Assembly (NCBI GenBank): GCA_039819085.1
Contig: JBCBSQ010000013.1
Coordinates: 1-64,000, forward strand
DNA: 64,000 bases
Direction of reading: 5' to 3'
Source: MED-G105 sp039819085
Lineage (GTDB): Bacteria > Pseudomonadota > Alphaproteobacteria > Caulobacterales > Parvularculaceae
The translations under genes were made by a program, and so were the position numbers. The notes beneath the pieces were generated by a model, which did not search any database, was not told the DNA's origin, and saw only the letters and a list, made by a program, of their open reading frames with translations. Positions 33,053 through 42,389 of this stretch are shown here, in pieces (position 1 is the stretch's first letter; every line of letters begins with the position of its first letter).

Positions 33053-34315
33053 ATGACGAATTCGAAGTGCTTGAGCCAGGATTCTTACGACCTGCCCATC
33101 GCCGGCGCCGATGCGGCGGCGGCGCGCGGTTATGACGCCTATGTTCGCGAGTTCATCTCCTATGGCTCGCAGTTGCGCGATCTCTTCAAGGTCGCGGACG
33201 CCTACGACGGCGCGCCGCTGATCAACGCCCACGCCGCGGCCTTGCATCTCGCGTTTGAGGGCGCGGAAGGCTGGGCGAACGCCGCGCCCTACATCGCCCG
33301 AATGCGCACGGCCCGCAGGCAAGGGTCCGCGCGCGAACAGCTCTTCTGCGACGCGGTCGACGCCTGGGCCGACAAGAACTTCCACGGCGCGCTTAAGGCG
33401 CTTGACGAACTGACGGTTCGTTGGCCTGCGGACATTTGCGCGATTAAATGGGGACAGTACCACGCCTTCAATCTCGGCGACCAGGCCGCGCTCCTGCGCT
33501 TCGGGCGCCGCGCAGCGATCGTTCACGAAGATGCGCCGTACGCCCATGGCATGATCGCCTTTGCGCTGGAGCAGAACCACGATCTCAGCGCCGCCCATGA
33601 AGAAGGCGTACGGGCGGTCGAGATCGCGATTGACGACGCCTGGGCGCACCACGCGGTCGCGCACGTATTTGAGACCCGCGGCGAAGCGGCCGACGGCGCA
33701 CGCTGGCTCGATCGCTGCGCCCACACATGGGACGGCAAAGGCGTCTTCATCCGCGACCACAATTGGTGGCATGCAGCGCTTTTTCGGTTGTCGCTCGGCG
33801 ACGAGGCCGGCGCGCTCGCGATTTACGACGCGCGCCTGTGGGGCGAGTGGCCGGAGTTTCCCCAGGAGCAGATTGGCGCCGTCTCCATGCTGTGGCGGCT
33901 TGAAATGCGCGGGCTGAACGTCGGCGCGCGCTGGGAGCCGGTGGTCGCCGAAGTGCGCAAACGCGCCGGCGAACGGATCTTTCCGTTCCATGACATTCAC
34001 TACCTCTACGCCCTCGCCCGGGCGGGCGCGCCCGGCGAAGCCGAAGCGATGCTCCGCTCAATTGATGAAAAAGCCGCTCGCTGCTGCCATCGAACGGCGA
34101 CGGCCTGGAGAGCGGCGCTGCTTCCCGCCGCGCGCGGCGCGCTCGCCTTCGCCCGCGGCCGCTTCGATGAGGCGGCGGCCGCGCTCGGCGAGGCCGACCC
34201 ACACCTGCAACAAATTGGCGGCAGCCACGCCCAACGCCATCTCTTCGCAGAAGCGCGCGCATTCGCCGAAGAGCGGCGCTCGGCGGAAGGGACAATCCGC
34301 GCGGCCAACGAGTGA
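33053..34315 (+). CDS. Tetratricopeptide-repeat protein, TTC38-like
   Basis: The 420-residue cytoplasmic protein is wholly helical with TPR-like repeats: AHAAALHLAFEGAEGW, ALDELTVRWPADICAIKWGQYHAF, AHGMIAFALEQNHDLSAAHEEG, AHHAVAHVFETRGEAADG. The HxVAHVxE and HNWWHAALF motifs resemble the eukaryotic TTC38 family, which has bacterial relatives of unknown function. There is no signal peptide. The repeated His/Trp residues in conserved positions hint at a ligand or metal site rather than pure scaffolding; that is inference. It stands alone after a terminator. Confidence 0.8.
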   Translation: MTNSKCLSQDSYDLPIAGADAAAARGYDAYVREFISYGSQLRDLFKVADAYDGAPLINAHAAALHLAFEGAEGWANAAPYIARMRTARRQGSAREQLFCDAVDAWADKNFHGALKALDELTVRWPADICAIKWGQYHAFNLGDQAALLRFGRRAAIVHEDAPYAHGMIAFALEQNHDLSAAHEEGVRAVEIAIDDAWAHHAVAHVFETRGEAADGARWLDRCAHTWDGKGVFIRDHNWWHAALFRLSLGDEAGALAIYDARLWGEWPEFPQEQIGAVSMLWRLEMRGLNVGARWEPVVAEVRKRAGERIFPFHDIHYLYALARAGAPGEAEAMLRSIDEKAARCCHRTATAWRAALLPAARGALAFARGRFDEAAAALGEADPHLQQIGGSHAQRHLFAEARAFAEERRSAEGTIRAANE

Positions 34316-34392
34316 GCGCGCGCGTCGACCGGTTGCGGCCCGTCGCAACATCAAGCTAGCATTCGACGCCTGAAGACGTTCCGGGGACGGTC

Positions 34393-34581
34393 ATGAGGCG
34401 CGTGACATTCATCTATCTGACTTTCTTTCTGCTGGCCGTCACCTGGCCGGGCTTCACGCTGATCAATCGGCCGACGCCCATCGTCCTCGGCCTGCCGTTT
34501 AACCTCTTTTGCCTGGCGGTCCTGATCCTCGCCGGCATGGGCGTCCTTTACGCGCTTTACCGCAGCGAAGGCCGGCGCTGA
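34393..34581 (+). CDS. Small membrane protein, DUF3311-like symporter companion
   Basis: The 62-residue protein has two membrane segments (IYLTFFLLAVTWPGFTLI and LPFNLFCLAVLILAGMGVLY). The Pro-rich link with GLPFNLF matches the short DUF3311 pattern, a family typically found right before sodium:solute symporters. The stop is five bases before the symporter ATG, so it is likely co-translated and may be a small subunit. Confidence 0.8.
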   Translation: MRRVTFIYLTFFLLAVTWPGFTLINRPTPIVLGLPFNLFCLAVLILAGMGVLYALYRSEGRR

Positions 34582-34585
34582 ACCG

Positions 34586-36064
34586 ATGGAGCGTTGGCAG
34601 GTCATCGCCGCCGTCATCGTCGGTTATCTCGTCCTGACCCTGACGATAGGGCTCGTTTCTGGCCGCGGCGCGTCAAAAAGCGTGCAAGGGTACGTGGCTG
34701 GCGACCGGGATTTCGGCTTGCTCGTCATGTATTTTGTGCTCGGCGCGTCGGTCTTTTCCGCCTTCGCTTTTCTTGGCGGACCCGGATGGACCTATTCGCG
34801 CGGCGCGGCGGCTTACTACATCCTGTCCTATGGCGTCCTCGGCATGGCGCCCTATTTCTTCATCGGGCCGAAGGCCGCCGACCTCGGACGAAAGTTCGGC
34901 TACGTTACGCAAGCGCAGCTCATTTGCGGCCGGTTTCCATCAAAGATCCTGTCACTGATCATCGCGCTGATGACGCTTGCGGCGTTCATTCCGTATATCA
35001 CCCTTCAGATGCGCGGCGCAGGCATTGTCATTGAGGCGGTGACGGAGGGTCGCGTCCCGATCTGGCTCGGCGCCGGCGCCGCTTATGGCGTCGTCATCAT
35101 TTACGTCCTCTTCAGCGGCGCAAAAGCGGTCGGCTGGACGAACACATTCCAGGGACTGTTCATGCTGGCGATTGCATGGACGCTTGGACTTTATCTGCCG
35201 ATTTCGCTTTATGGCGGGGTCGGCGAGATGTTCGAGCAGATCCTCGCCGAACGCCCCGAACTCCTTTCCGCGCCCGGCCTCGCCGCCGACGGAAGCCCCT
35301 GGACCTGGGGCGGGTATTCAAGCGCTATCATCGTCTCCGCCGTCGGCCTCATGATGTGGCCGCACCTCTTCATGAAGGCGTTCACGGCCCGGACCGACCG
35401 GACGCTGAAACGCACGGTCTTCCTCTTTCCCACGTTCCAGATCTTCCTGATCCCCGTCTTTCTCATCGGGTTCGCCGGCGTTCTTTACTCGGAGCGTCCG
35501 CCGTCGGCGGATTTCATCATGCCGTTCATGATCCTCAATGTGGAGCTGCCGGCCCTTGTGGTCGGCCTTTTCTGCGCGGGGGCGCTGTCCGCCTCCATGT
35601 CGACGGGCGACGCGCTCCTCCATGCGGCGGGGTCGGTCATTGTTGAGGACGCGATCGGGCCATTCCGGAAGATGAGCGACATTGCGCAAAGGCGGCTCAT
35701 TCAAGTCTTCGTTTTGGTCTTCGGGGCCGTCGCCTACTTCTTCGCCGTCTCGGGCTCCGCGTCGCTCGTGGTTCTGTTGCTGACGGCCTATGGCCTCATC
35801 TGTCAGCTCGCCCCGCCGATCGTCGCTGCGCTTTACTGGCGGCGCGCGACGACCGCCGGCGTCATCGCCGGCTTCGCGGCCGGATCCGCAATGGCGCTCT
35901 TCTTCTTTCTGACGGGCTTCTTTGGCGAAAGCCTCAGACCCTTCGATCTGCATGAAGGCGTTCTCGGCCTTCTCATCCATGTTCCGACGCTTATTTTCGT
36001 CAGCCTCCTGACCGCGCCGCAGAGCGAAGCGCATTCAGAGGATTTCGTCGGGAATTCTCAATGA
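34586..36064 (+). CDS. Sodium:solute symporter (SSS family)
   Basis: The 492-residue inner-membrane carrier has about 13 hydrophobic segments and SSS features: the GRGASKSVQGYVAGDRDFGLLVMYF N-terminal loop, the AFLGGPGWTYSRGAAAYY region, the AGALSASMSTGDALLHAAGS sodium-site motif near residue 330, and a late conserved ALYWRRAT. It couples uptake of an unknown organic solute to Na+. It is paired with a DUF3311-like small protein. The end overlaps the convergent dnaE2 by seven bases. Confidence 0.9.
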   Translation: MERWQVIAAVIVGYLVLTLTIGLVSGRGASKSVQGYVAGDRDFGLLVMYFVLGASVFSAFAFLGGPGWTYSRGAAAYYILSYGVLGMAPYFFIGPKAADLGRKFGYVTQAQLICGRFPSKILSLIIALMTLAAFIPYITLQMRGAGIVIEAVTEGRVPIWLGAGAAYGVVIIYVLFSGAKAVGWTNTFQGLFMLAIAWTLGLYLPISLYGGVGEMFEQILAERPELLSAPGLAADGSPWTWGGYSSAIIVSAVGLMMWPHLFMKAFTARTDRTLKRTVFLFPTFQIFLIPVFLIGFAGVLYSERPPSADFIMPFMILNVELPALVVGLFCAGALSASMSTGDALLHAAGSVIVEDAIGPFRKMSDIAQRRLIQVFVLVFGAVAYFFAVSGSASLVVLLLTAYGLICQLAPPIVAALYWRRATTAGVIAGFAAGSAMALFFFLTGFFGESLRPFDLHEGVLGLLIHVPTLIFVSLLTAPQSEAHSEDFVGNSQ

Positions 36065-39000
36065 AAATCGCGCGATCTCGGAAGGATCGTCCGTAGGCGT
36101 TTTTCCTGGTCGGCCTTGCGTTCGATCGACGTGGCGCGCGGGTCCGTCCGCTCACCGCCATGGCGGAACTCGTCGGCCCGGGCGTACGCCTCCGCCGCGT
36201 CTGCATAATCCTCCGACAAGGTCGCCAGCATGGGGCTTAAATCCTCAAGCCTGTCAGCGACCACGTGAATGACCTCGCCTTCGCGCTGCACCCGGCCCGC
36301 AACGCCCATCGCCCGCGCGCCGAGGACGACGCGGCGGAAGCGCTCAAACACCCGCGGCCAGATGACGATATTGGCGACGCCGGTTTCGTCTTCGAGGGTC
36401 GCGAAGATAACGCCCGACGCGGTGCCGGGCCGCTGGCGCACTAGGACAAGCCCGCCGACCCGCACGCGTCGCCTGTCCGCCGTTTCGCGTAACATCTCAT
36501 TACGGACGAACCGCGCCTCCTCAAGCTGTACGCGGAGGAACGCCACGGGATGCGCCCGTAACGAAAGCCGCAGCGACCGGTAATCATGGATGACCTCCTC
36601 CCCCGGCGGCATTCGCGGCAACGCCGCCTCCGCCTCTCGGCCCGACGCTTGCGCATGGACGAAAAGCGGCGGCGCATTCTCGCCTGAGCCCGCATCAAGC
36701 CCGCGCGCGGCCCATAAGGCGTCGCGCCGCGACAGACCGAGCGACGCAAAGGCGTCAGCGTCGGCGAGCCGCTCCACATCAGCGCGCGAAAGCCTCGCCC
36801 GCAGCCAGAGGTCGCGCGCGGAATCAAACGCCCCGCCCCCAGCGCGCGCGGCGACAATCCGTTCCGCAACCTCACTGGACAGGCCTTTTATCTGTCGAAA
36901 CCCGAGCCGCACCGTATAACGCCCCCGGATTGCAGGCGCCATTTCAGCGTGAGCAATGTGCAGGCGCTCCGCGAGGGGCGCTTCATCTGCGCGCGCCTGC
37001 TCCAGCGTCGCGTCCCAGAACGACGTGTTGACGTCAACGCCGCGCACCTCCACCCCGTGCTCACGCGCGTCGCGGACGAGCTGCGCGGGCGCGTAAAAGC
37101 CGAGAGGTTGGGCGTTCAGCATCGCCGCCAGGAAGACGTCCGGATACCGACATTTGAGCCAGCAGGAGACATAGACGATCAACGCAAAGCTCGCCGCATG
37201 GCTTTCCGGAAAACCATATTCGCCAAAGCCCTCAATCTGCTTGAAGCAACGCTCGGCGAAGGCGGGATCATACCCGCGCGCCTTCATGCCTTCGATGAGC
37301 TTCTCACCGAAGAGATGAATGGTCCCTGACTTGCGGAAGGTCGCCATCGCCCGCCGGAGCTGGTCGGCCTCCGTCGGCGTGAACCCCCCGGCGATGATGG
37401 CGATCTTCATCGCCTGCTCCTGGAACAGGGGCACGCCGAGAGTCTTGCCCAGCACCTGTTCAAGCTCCTTGGACGGAAACTCAACTTTCTCCTCGCCGCG
37501 GCGACGGCGCAGATAAGGATGCACCATGTCGCCCTGGATCGGCCCCGGCCGGACGATCGCCACTTCAATCACGAGATCGTAGAAATCTCTCGGCTTAAGG
37601 CGCGGCAGCATCGTCATCTGCGCGCGGCTCTCTATCTGAAAAACGCCCAGCGTATCCGCGCGGCAGATCATGTCGTAGACGTCCTTTTCCTCCGGCGGCA
37701 CGGAGGCGAGATCGAGCGACAACCCGTAATGGCGCGCGAGCAGGCCGAACGCCTTGGCGACGCAGGTCAGCATGCCGAGCCCCAGAACGTCGACCTTGAT
37801 AATGCCGAGGGCGTCAAGATCGTCCTTGTCCCACTCAACGAAGGTGCGGTCCGGCATCGCCGCGTTGCCAATGGGGATCGTCTCTTCGAGCGGCCCGTCG
37901 GTCATGACGAAGCCGCCCGTATGCTGCGACAGGTGCCGGGGAAAACCGACAATCTCGCGCGCGAGCCGCAGCGTCGCCGCAAGACGCGGCTCGCTGACGT
38001 CGAGGCCGCAATCAGCCGCCGCCTCGTCGCGAATGCGCCCGTCGCGCCAGCCGCGGGTCATGCCGGAGAGCGCCGAGACGGCGTCTTCAGACAGGCCCAT
38101 CGCCTTGCCGACTTCGCGTAAGGCGGACTTCGCGCGATAGGAGATGACGGTGGCGGCGATGCCCGCCCGCTCGCGCCCATATTTTTCGTATATATACTGA
38201 ATAACTTCTTCGCGGCGTTCATGCTCGAAGTCGACATCGATGTCCGGCGGCTCGCGCCGCTCCTCCGAAATGAACCGCTCAAAGAGCAAATCTATCCTGG
38301 ATGGATCGACCGATGTGACGCCAAGACAGTAGCATACGGAGGAATTCGCCGCCGAGCCGCGCCCCTGGCACAAGATGTCTTTTGAACGCGCGAAGCGCAC
38401 AATGTCGTAGACGGTGAGGAAATAGGGCGCGTAGTCGAGCCGGGCGATGAGATCCAGTTCGTGAACGAGGGCGGCGCGCACCTTTTCCGGCACGCCGTCG
38501 GGGTATCGTCCGCGCGCGCCGATCCATGTGAGGCGCTCCAGCGTTTCCTGCGGGCTTTCCCCGTCGGCCGTCTCTTTCGGGTATTCATAACGCAACTCAT
38601 CAAGGCAGAAGCGCGACCGCCCGGCGAGCCGCACCGTCTCTTCGACCGTCCCCGGATGATCTGCAAAAAGGCGCGCCATCTCCGCTGGCGATTTTAAATG
38701 GCGCTCAGCGTTCGCCTCCAGCATGCGGCCCGCGAGGTCGATGGTCGTCCCTTCACGGATGCAGGTAAGCACGTCCTGGAGTTGGCGCCGCGCCGGCGCG
38801 TGGTAAAGAACATGATTGACGGCGAGGAGCGGAACGCGGACTCGGTCTGCGATCCTTGCGAGCGCATTCACTTCGCGGGCGTCATCCGGCCCGAAGGCGC
38901 GCGCGGCGGCGAGCCAGACGTCGTCCGGAAACACGTCTCGGAGCTTAGCGGCAAGCGCCTCCAGGCCAGCGTCTTCGGGAGTGTCCGGCGCGACGGCAAA

Positions 39001-39384
39001 AAGGCTTCCCTCCCCTAGCTCGATCGCGTCTTGAACTGTCAAAAGGCAGGCGCCCTTTTCCGCCCGCCGCTTGCCGCGGGTCAAAAGCCGGCACAACCGT
39101 CCGTAAGCGGCGCGGTCCTGAGGATAGGCGAGCACGTCCGGGACGGCGTCCGTAAACGACAGACGCACGCCCACAATGAAGCGCACGCCCGCCTCTTTCG
39201 CAGCGACATGGGCGCGCACGATCCCGGCGAAGGAATTGACGTCCGTCACGGCGACGGCGTCCATCCCGAGGGCCGCCGCCTGGGCGATGATTTCATCAGG
39301 GTGCGACGCGCCGCGCAGGAAACAGAAATTCGTGAACGCGGAAAGCTCCGCATAGCGGACGGCGGCGGGCGACGAGGAGATCAT
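36058..39384 (-). CDS. dnaE2: Error-prone DNA polymerase
   Basis: The 1108-residue C-family polymerase carries out translesion synthesis with ImuA and ImuB in SOS mutagenesis. It has an N-terminal PHP domain (SAFTNFCFLRGASHPDEII, AVTDVNSFAGIV), the polymerase palm (CQGRGSAANSSVCYCLGV, PPDIDVDFEHERREEVIQY), finger motifs (FVEWDKDDLDALGIIKVDVLG), and a C-terminal OB fold (RVRVGGLVLVRQRPGTASGVIFATLED). The true start is the ATG at 39384, which overlaps the imuB stop (ATGA). Unlike replicative DnaE it lacks a tau-binding tail. Confidence 0.95.
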   Translation of the reverse strand: MISSSPAAVRYAELSAFTNFCFLRGASHPDEIIAQAAALGMDAVAVTDVNSFAGIVRAHVAAKEAGVRFIVGVRLSFTDAVPDVLAYPQDRAAYGRLCRLLTRGKRRAEKGACLLTVQDAIELGEGSLFAVAPDTPEDAGLEALAAKLRDVFPDDVWLAAARAFGPDDAREVNALARIADRVRVPLLAVNHVLYHAPARRQLQDVLTCIREGTTIDLAGRMLEANAERHLKSPAEMARLFADHPGTVEETVRLAGRSRFCLDELRYEYPKETADGESPQETLERLTWIGARGRYPDGVPEKVRAALVHELDLIARLDYAPYFLTVYDIVRFARSKDILCQGRGSAANSSVCYCLGVTSVDPSRIDLLFERFISEERREPPDIDVDFEHERREEVIQYIYEKYGRERAGIAATVISYRAKSALREVGKAMGLSEDAVSALSGMTRGWRDGRIRDEAAADCGLDVSEPRLAATLRLAREIVGFPRHLSQHTGGFVMTDGPLEETIPIGNAAMPDRTFVEWDKDDLDALGIIKVDVLGLGMLTCVAKAFGLLARHYGLSLDLASVPPEEKDVYDMICRADTLGVFQIESRAQMTMLPRLKPRDFYDLVIEVAIVRPGPIQGDMVHPYLRRRRGEEKVEFPSKELEQVLGKTLGVPLFQEQAMKIAIIAGGFTPTEADQLRRAMATFRKSGTIHLFGEKLIEGMKARGYDPAFAERCFKQIEGFGEYGFPESHAASFALIVYVSCWLKCRYPDVFLAAMLNAQPLGFYAPAQLVRDAREHGVEVRGVDVNTSFWDATLEQARADEAPLAERLHIAHAEMAPAIRGRYTVRLGFRQIKGLSSEVAERIVAARAGGGAFDSARDLWLRARLSRADVERLADADAFASLGLSRRDALWAARGLDAGSGENAPPLFVHAQASGREAEAALPRMPPGEEVIHDYRSLRLSLRAHPVAFLRVQLEEARFVRNEMLRETADRRRVRVGGLVLVRQRPGTASGVIFATLEDETGVANIVIWPRVFERFRRVVLGARAMGVAGRVQREGEVIHVVADRLEDLSPMLATLSEDYADAAEAYARADEFRHGGERTDPRATSIERKADQEKRLRTILPRSRDFH

Positions 39385-41132
39385 GCGAAGGCCCCGGCGA
39401 GGCGCCACGTCATGTCACCAGCGCCCATCTCCCCTTCTCGGAAGATCCAGAACCGACGCCCGCACGCATCCTCCACGCGGTAGTAATCGCGCATATGCTC
39501 TTCTCCGAGGCGCCACTCGCCGAGAAGGCGCTCCGGCCCCGCCGCGCGGACGACGCGATAGGCAACGCGCCGCCAGATAAACCGCGCAGGCGGCCCATCA
39601 GGCGCAAGCGCCGTCACCTGCAGCGGCTCCGGCTTCGGCGAGAGAAATAACGGCCGATACGGAACGCCTGCAGGCGAGACGGCGGCGGGCCAGGCGGACC
39701 TCGCCGTCCTTATCGTCTCGGCGCCAAGCGCCGGCGCTTCCCGCGCCGCGCGCTCCGGGACATGCGTGTCGCGCGGGGCGTAGAAAAAGACCTCCCCCGC
39801 CCCAAGCGCCGCCGACAGGCGGTCGGCGAGCCTTGAGAGAGCGGCGCGGACGTCTTGCGCCTCTTCGTCTAAAAATGAGGCGTTTTTGGAGACTCTAATC
39901 GCCGAACGCTGAGTCGCGGCCATGGGTGCCACACGCTCGGCGGTCAGACGAAAGGCGTCAAAGCCGAACCCCGGATCGACGGGCCGCGCGCCTTTTTCGA
40001 ACTTCAGGCGAAAGAGCCGCAAGATGGTCTCCGGCGCGCGGGTGGGCGCGCCGAAATCAACTCTTTCCACATGGCTGGTGTTATCGAGCCGAAAGAGATG
40101 CAAAGCGAGACGCCGCGCGCCAAGGTCGTCGCGTTCAAGCTTCTCAGCAAGATCCGCAACGAGCCCGCGCGCGCCTTCAAGCGCAGCGTCGATGGTCATC
40201 ACCGGCGACGCGGTCCGCGCGAAGGCGCTATAGTCGGTTGGTTCGGCGATAGGCGAGAGGCTTTCGAAAACCGCGCCGCAGGCCGCGTCGAGGCGCGCGG
40301 CGAACGCCTTGCCGAAACGCTTGACAAGAGCGGCGCGCGGCTGGCGGCGAGTTGCTCCAATCGTCTTTAGACCAAGAGTTCTCAACAACTGAACCGTATT
40401 CGGATCAAGATCGAGGACGGCGACGGGCAAAGGATCAAGCGCCATATCAACCGCGCCTGACGGCACGATACGCGCAGCGAATGCGGACGACGTCGCAGGA
40501 GCGCCACGCCCCGGCGCCGCCACGAGTTCGCCGCGCCACCCGGGATTGCGCCCGCCCCTTGGACCGGAAGATAAAGGGCTTACAGACACATTCGCGGAAG
40601 CTTTATTCCGCCCGCCTTTTTCCGCGTCATCAACGCCATAAGCGGCGACGGCGAGAGCGGCGGCCGGCGTATCGGCGATCGCGGCGCGCGCGGCGAAGCG
40701 GAGATGAAGGAGCCGCGCGCGAAGATCCGACAGAACGCCCGCCTCACCGCCGAAAAGATGCGCCGAGCCGGCGATCTCAACGCAGATGCGTCCGAACCCG
40801 AACACGCCGACCCGTGGCCCATAGCGCAAAAACCCTTGCGCGAGACGGTCGAAATCAACCGCGTCAGCGGCGGGCGCGGCCGATGCGGCGGCGAGCCCTG
40901 GAACGAGCGCGCGCGCTTCGGCGAGCGGTTGGCCGGGATAAAGCCCGGCAGCCTGCGCAAAGCGGTTCGCATGGACGAGCCGCAGGGCGTTCTCCGCGCG
41001 TTCATAAAGAACGAACGGCGTAGTGAGCGCGGCCTCGCCTCCCGCGCGCCGGGCATGCAACTCGATTGCGAGCATCGGCAGAAAGACGCCAAGAATGCGC
41101 CGCGCCCGGCGGTGGGTCGCCTTCGCGGCCAT
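39381..41132 (-). CDS. imuB: ImuB, catalytically inactive Y-family polymerase-like protein
   Basis: The 583-residue protein resembles DinB-type polymerases (VHANRFAQAAGLYPGQPLAEARALVPGL, VFGFGRICVEIAGSAHLFGGE). The first catalytic motif is GVFLPMLAIEL instead of DxDxFFxxVE, so the metal-binding acids are missing, as is normal for ImuB. ImuB acts as the adaptor linking DnaE2 and ImuA to the beta clamp. It starts one base into the imuA stop (TGATG) and ends over the dnaE2 ATG, so the cassette is a tightly coupled operon. Confidence 0.93.
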   Translation of the reverse strand: MAAKATHRRARRILGVFLPMLAIELHARRAGGEAALTTPFVLYERAENALRLVHANRFAQAAGLYPGQPLAEARALVPGLAAASAAPAADAVDFDRLAQGFLRYGPRVGVFGFGRICVEIAGSAHLFGGEAGVLSDLRARLLHLRFAARAAIADTPAAALAVAAYGVDDAEKGGRNKASANVSVSPLSSGPRGGRNPGWRGELVAAPGRGAPATSSAFAARIVPSGAVDMALDPLPVAVLDLDPNTVQLLRTLGLKTIGATRRQPRAALVKRFGKAFAARLDAACGAVFESLSPIAEPTDYSAFARTASPVMTIDAALEGARGLVADLAEKLERDDLGARRLALHLFRLDNTSHVERVDFGAPTRAPETILRLFRLKFEKGARPVDPGFGFDAFRLTAERVAPMAATQRSAIRVSKNASFLDEEAQDVRAALSRLADRLSAALGAGEVFFYAPRDTHVPERAAREAPALGAETIRTARSAWPAAVSPAGVPYRPLFLSPKPEPLQVTALAPDGPPARFIWRRVAYRVVRAAGPERLLGEWRLGEEHMRDYYRVEDACGRRFWIFREGEMGAGDMTWRLAGAFA

Positions 41133-42013
41133 CAGACGGACCCCATCGCGAAAGCAGGCGCAAGCTTGACGCCCTCCGGCGCAAAAGAGGGCCGCGCCGC
41201 CTCCGACCGCAAAATGAAGCCATCCGTAGACGCCTCAATGACGGCGGGCGGGCGGATCGCGCCGCCTTTTTCGAGCGCAACGGTCCAGGCGGGACGGCCA
41301 AGCCCGTGGATTTCATCCGTTAGCGGATTGCTTGGCGCCGGCCCGGCAACCCAGCGATAAGGCGCGCAGGACGATGCGTCCCGCGCGCGGCCGCGCGCAA
41401 TGACGCACTGGCCGCCTGACGCGCCGGCGGCGAGGTGCAAGCGCCGCGTCGCCGTCAGGTCAACTTGCGGCCCCGTCGCGCGCAGAAGCAGGATCACGGA
41501 CAGGTTGCGGTCACCCCCCACGCCATCATGGAGCGGCGCGCGCAGCGCCTCCTCCGCCGCCCAAAGCGCCTCAGCGTCAGAGCGCGTTCGAACGTACAGC
41601 GCCGCGCCGGGATCGACGCCAAGGCCCAAAAGCCCCGGCGGATAGAACGCGCCCTCGCCCGCCGCCTCATGGGCCTTGGCGATGAAAACGTAAGCCTGCG
41701 AACCTCGCGCGCCTGCGGACGAAAGCGCCAGCGCAAAGCCGAACGCGGCCGCCGCGGCGCGGTGGTCCGGGACCGCGCCCTCTTCGAGGCCGGCGAACCG
41801 CACCTCATGCAAGGCGCCGCGCGCGCCGAAAGCGGGGGCCCAATAGGCGGCGGGCTCCTGTGCGGGATCTTGAACCGCGTCGTCACAAGCGTCGCGACGA
41901 GACGCCGGCGCAAGCAGAGGCGGGCGCTTTTCCAGCCGCGCAATCTGCGCCTTCAGTTTTGAAATCGCGACCCGGCGCGCGCGTCCGCGCCCATATGCGT
42001 CCTTGTCCGTCAT
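41132..42013 (-). CDS. imuA: ImuA, SulA/RecA-like mutagenesis factor
   Basis: The product of 293 residues begins MTDKDAYGRGRARRVAISKL with the typical basic helix SKLKAQIARLEKRPPLL, followed by a RecA-like domain (LHEVRFAG, GLLGLGVDPGAALYVRTRSDAEALWAAEEAL) and RRLHLAAGASGGQCVI. It is the first gene of imuA-imuB-dnaE2. The start is the ATG at 42013 with AAAAGGA upstream; a frame to 42262 is non-coding. An SOS box lies 183 bases upstream. Confidence 0.9.
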   Translation of the reverse strand: MTDKDAYGRGRARRVAISKLKAQIARLEKRPPLLAPASRRDACDDAVQDPAQEPAAYWAPAFGARGALHEVRFAGLEEGAVPDHRAAAAAFGFALALSSAGARGSQAYVFIAKAHEAAGEGAFYPPGLLGLGVDPGAALYVRTRSDAEALWAAEEALRAPLHDGVGGDRNLSVILLLRATGPQVDLTATRRLHLAAGASGGQCVIARGRARDASSCAPYRWVAGPAPSNPLTDEIHGLGRPAWTVALEKGGAIRPPAVIEASTDGFILRSEAARPSFAPEGVKLAPAFAMGSV

Positions 42014-42389
42014 TCCTTTTCCGCCATCCCACAAAAGCCTCACGACCCATCGGCGTGCGCAACGGAAGCGGCGGGCGGCCCGCGCCTGGCGCTCTCTCCA
42101 AACGCCGCCGGCCGCCCGCCAAGCTCCCCTCGCCGCGCCTTCCCCAAAAGGCGCCTCCCCACACCGACCCGCCGCCGACGCAGCGGGCATGATTGGAACA
42201 AAAAGAGAACAAAATAGTCGGAAAAGAGTCAATGCGGAATCGACGGTCGAGCGACGCCGCAAGGCTCACCGCCGCGTGGGCGGACATAACGCAAGCTCTC
42301 TTAGTGCTTAGAATCCGGTCGCTTTTCGCGCCGCTGTCCGGAACGCAAAACGCCTATCAATTCGCCGAAAACGGGTTAGAACGCCGCCC
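42014..42389. other. Divergent regulatory gap between imuA and the RNase D-like gene
   Basis: This 376-base stretch has no convincing gene. The half next to imuA is very GC-rich. Around 42190-42230 it becomes AT-rich and holds the SOS box. The right part presumably has the promoter of the exonuclease gene. Confidence 0.6.
42196..42210 (-). promoter_or_regulatory. LexA SOS box of the imuA-imuB-dnaE2 operon
   Basis: GAAC (42196-42199), seven bases, GAAC (42207-42210); on the coding (minus) strand this is GTTCTCTTTTTGTTC, an exact match to the alphaproteobacterial direct-repeat LexA motif GTTC-N7-GTTC. It stands in the promoter region of imuA, a known LexA target in this class. Confidence 0.9.

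Noticed and set aside
39385..39408. Earlier start of dnaE2 at 39408
   Set aside because: The ATG at 39384 overlaps the imuB stop in an ATGA and begins directly at the conserved PHP domain.
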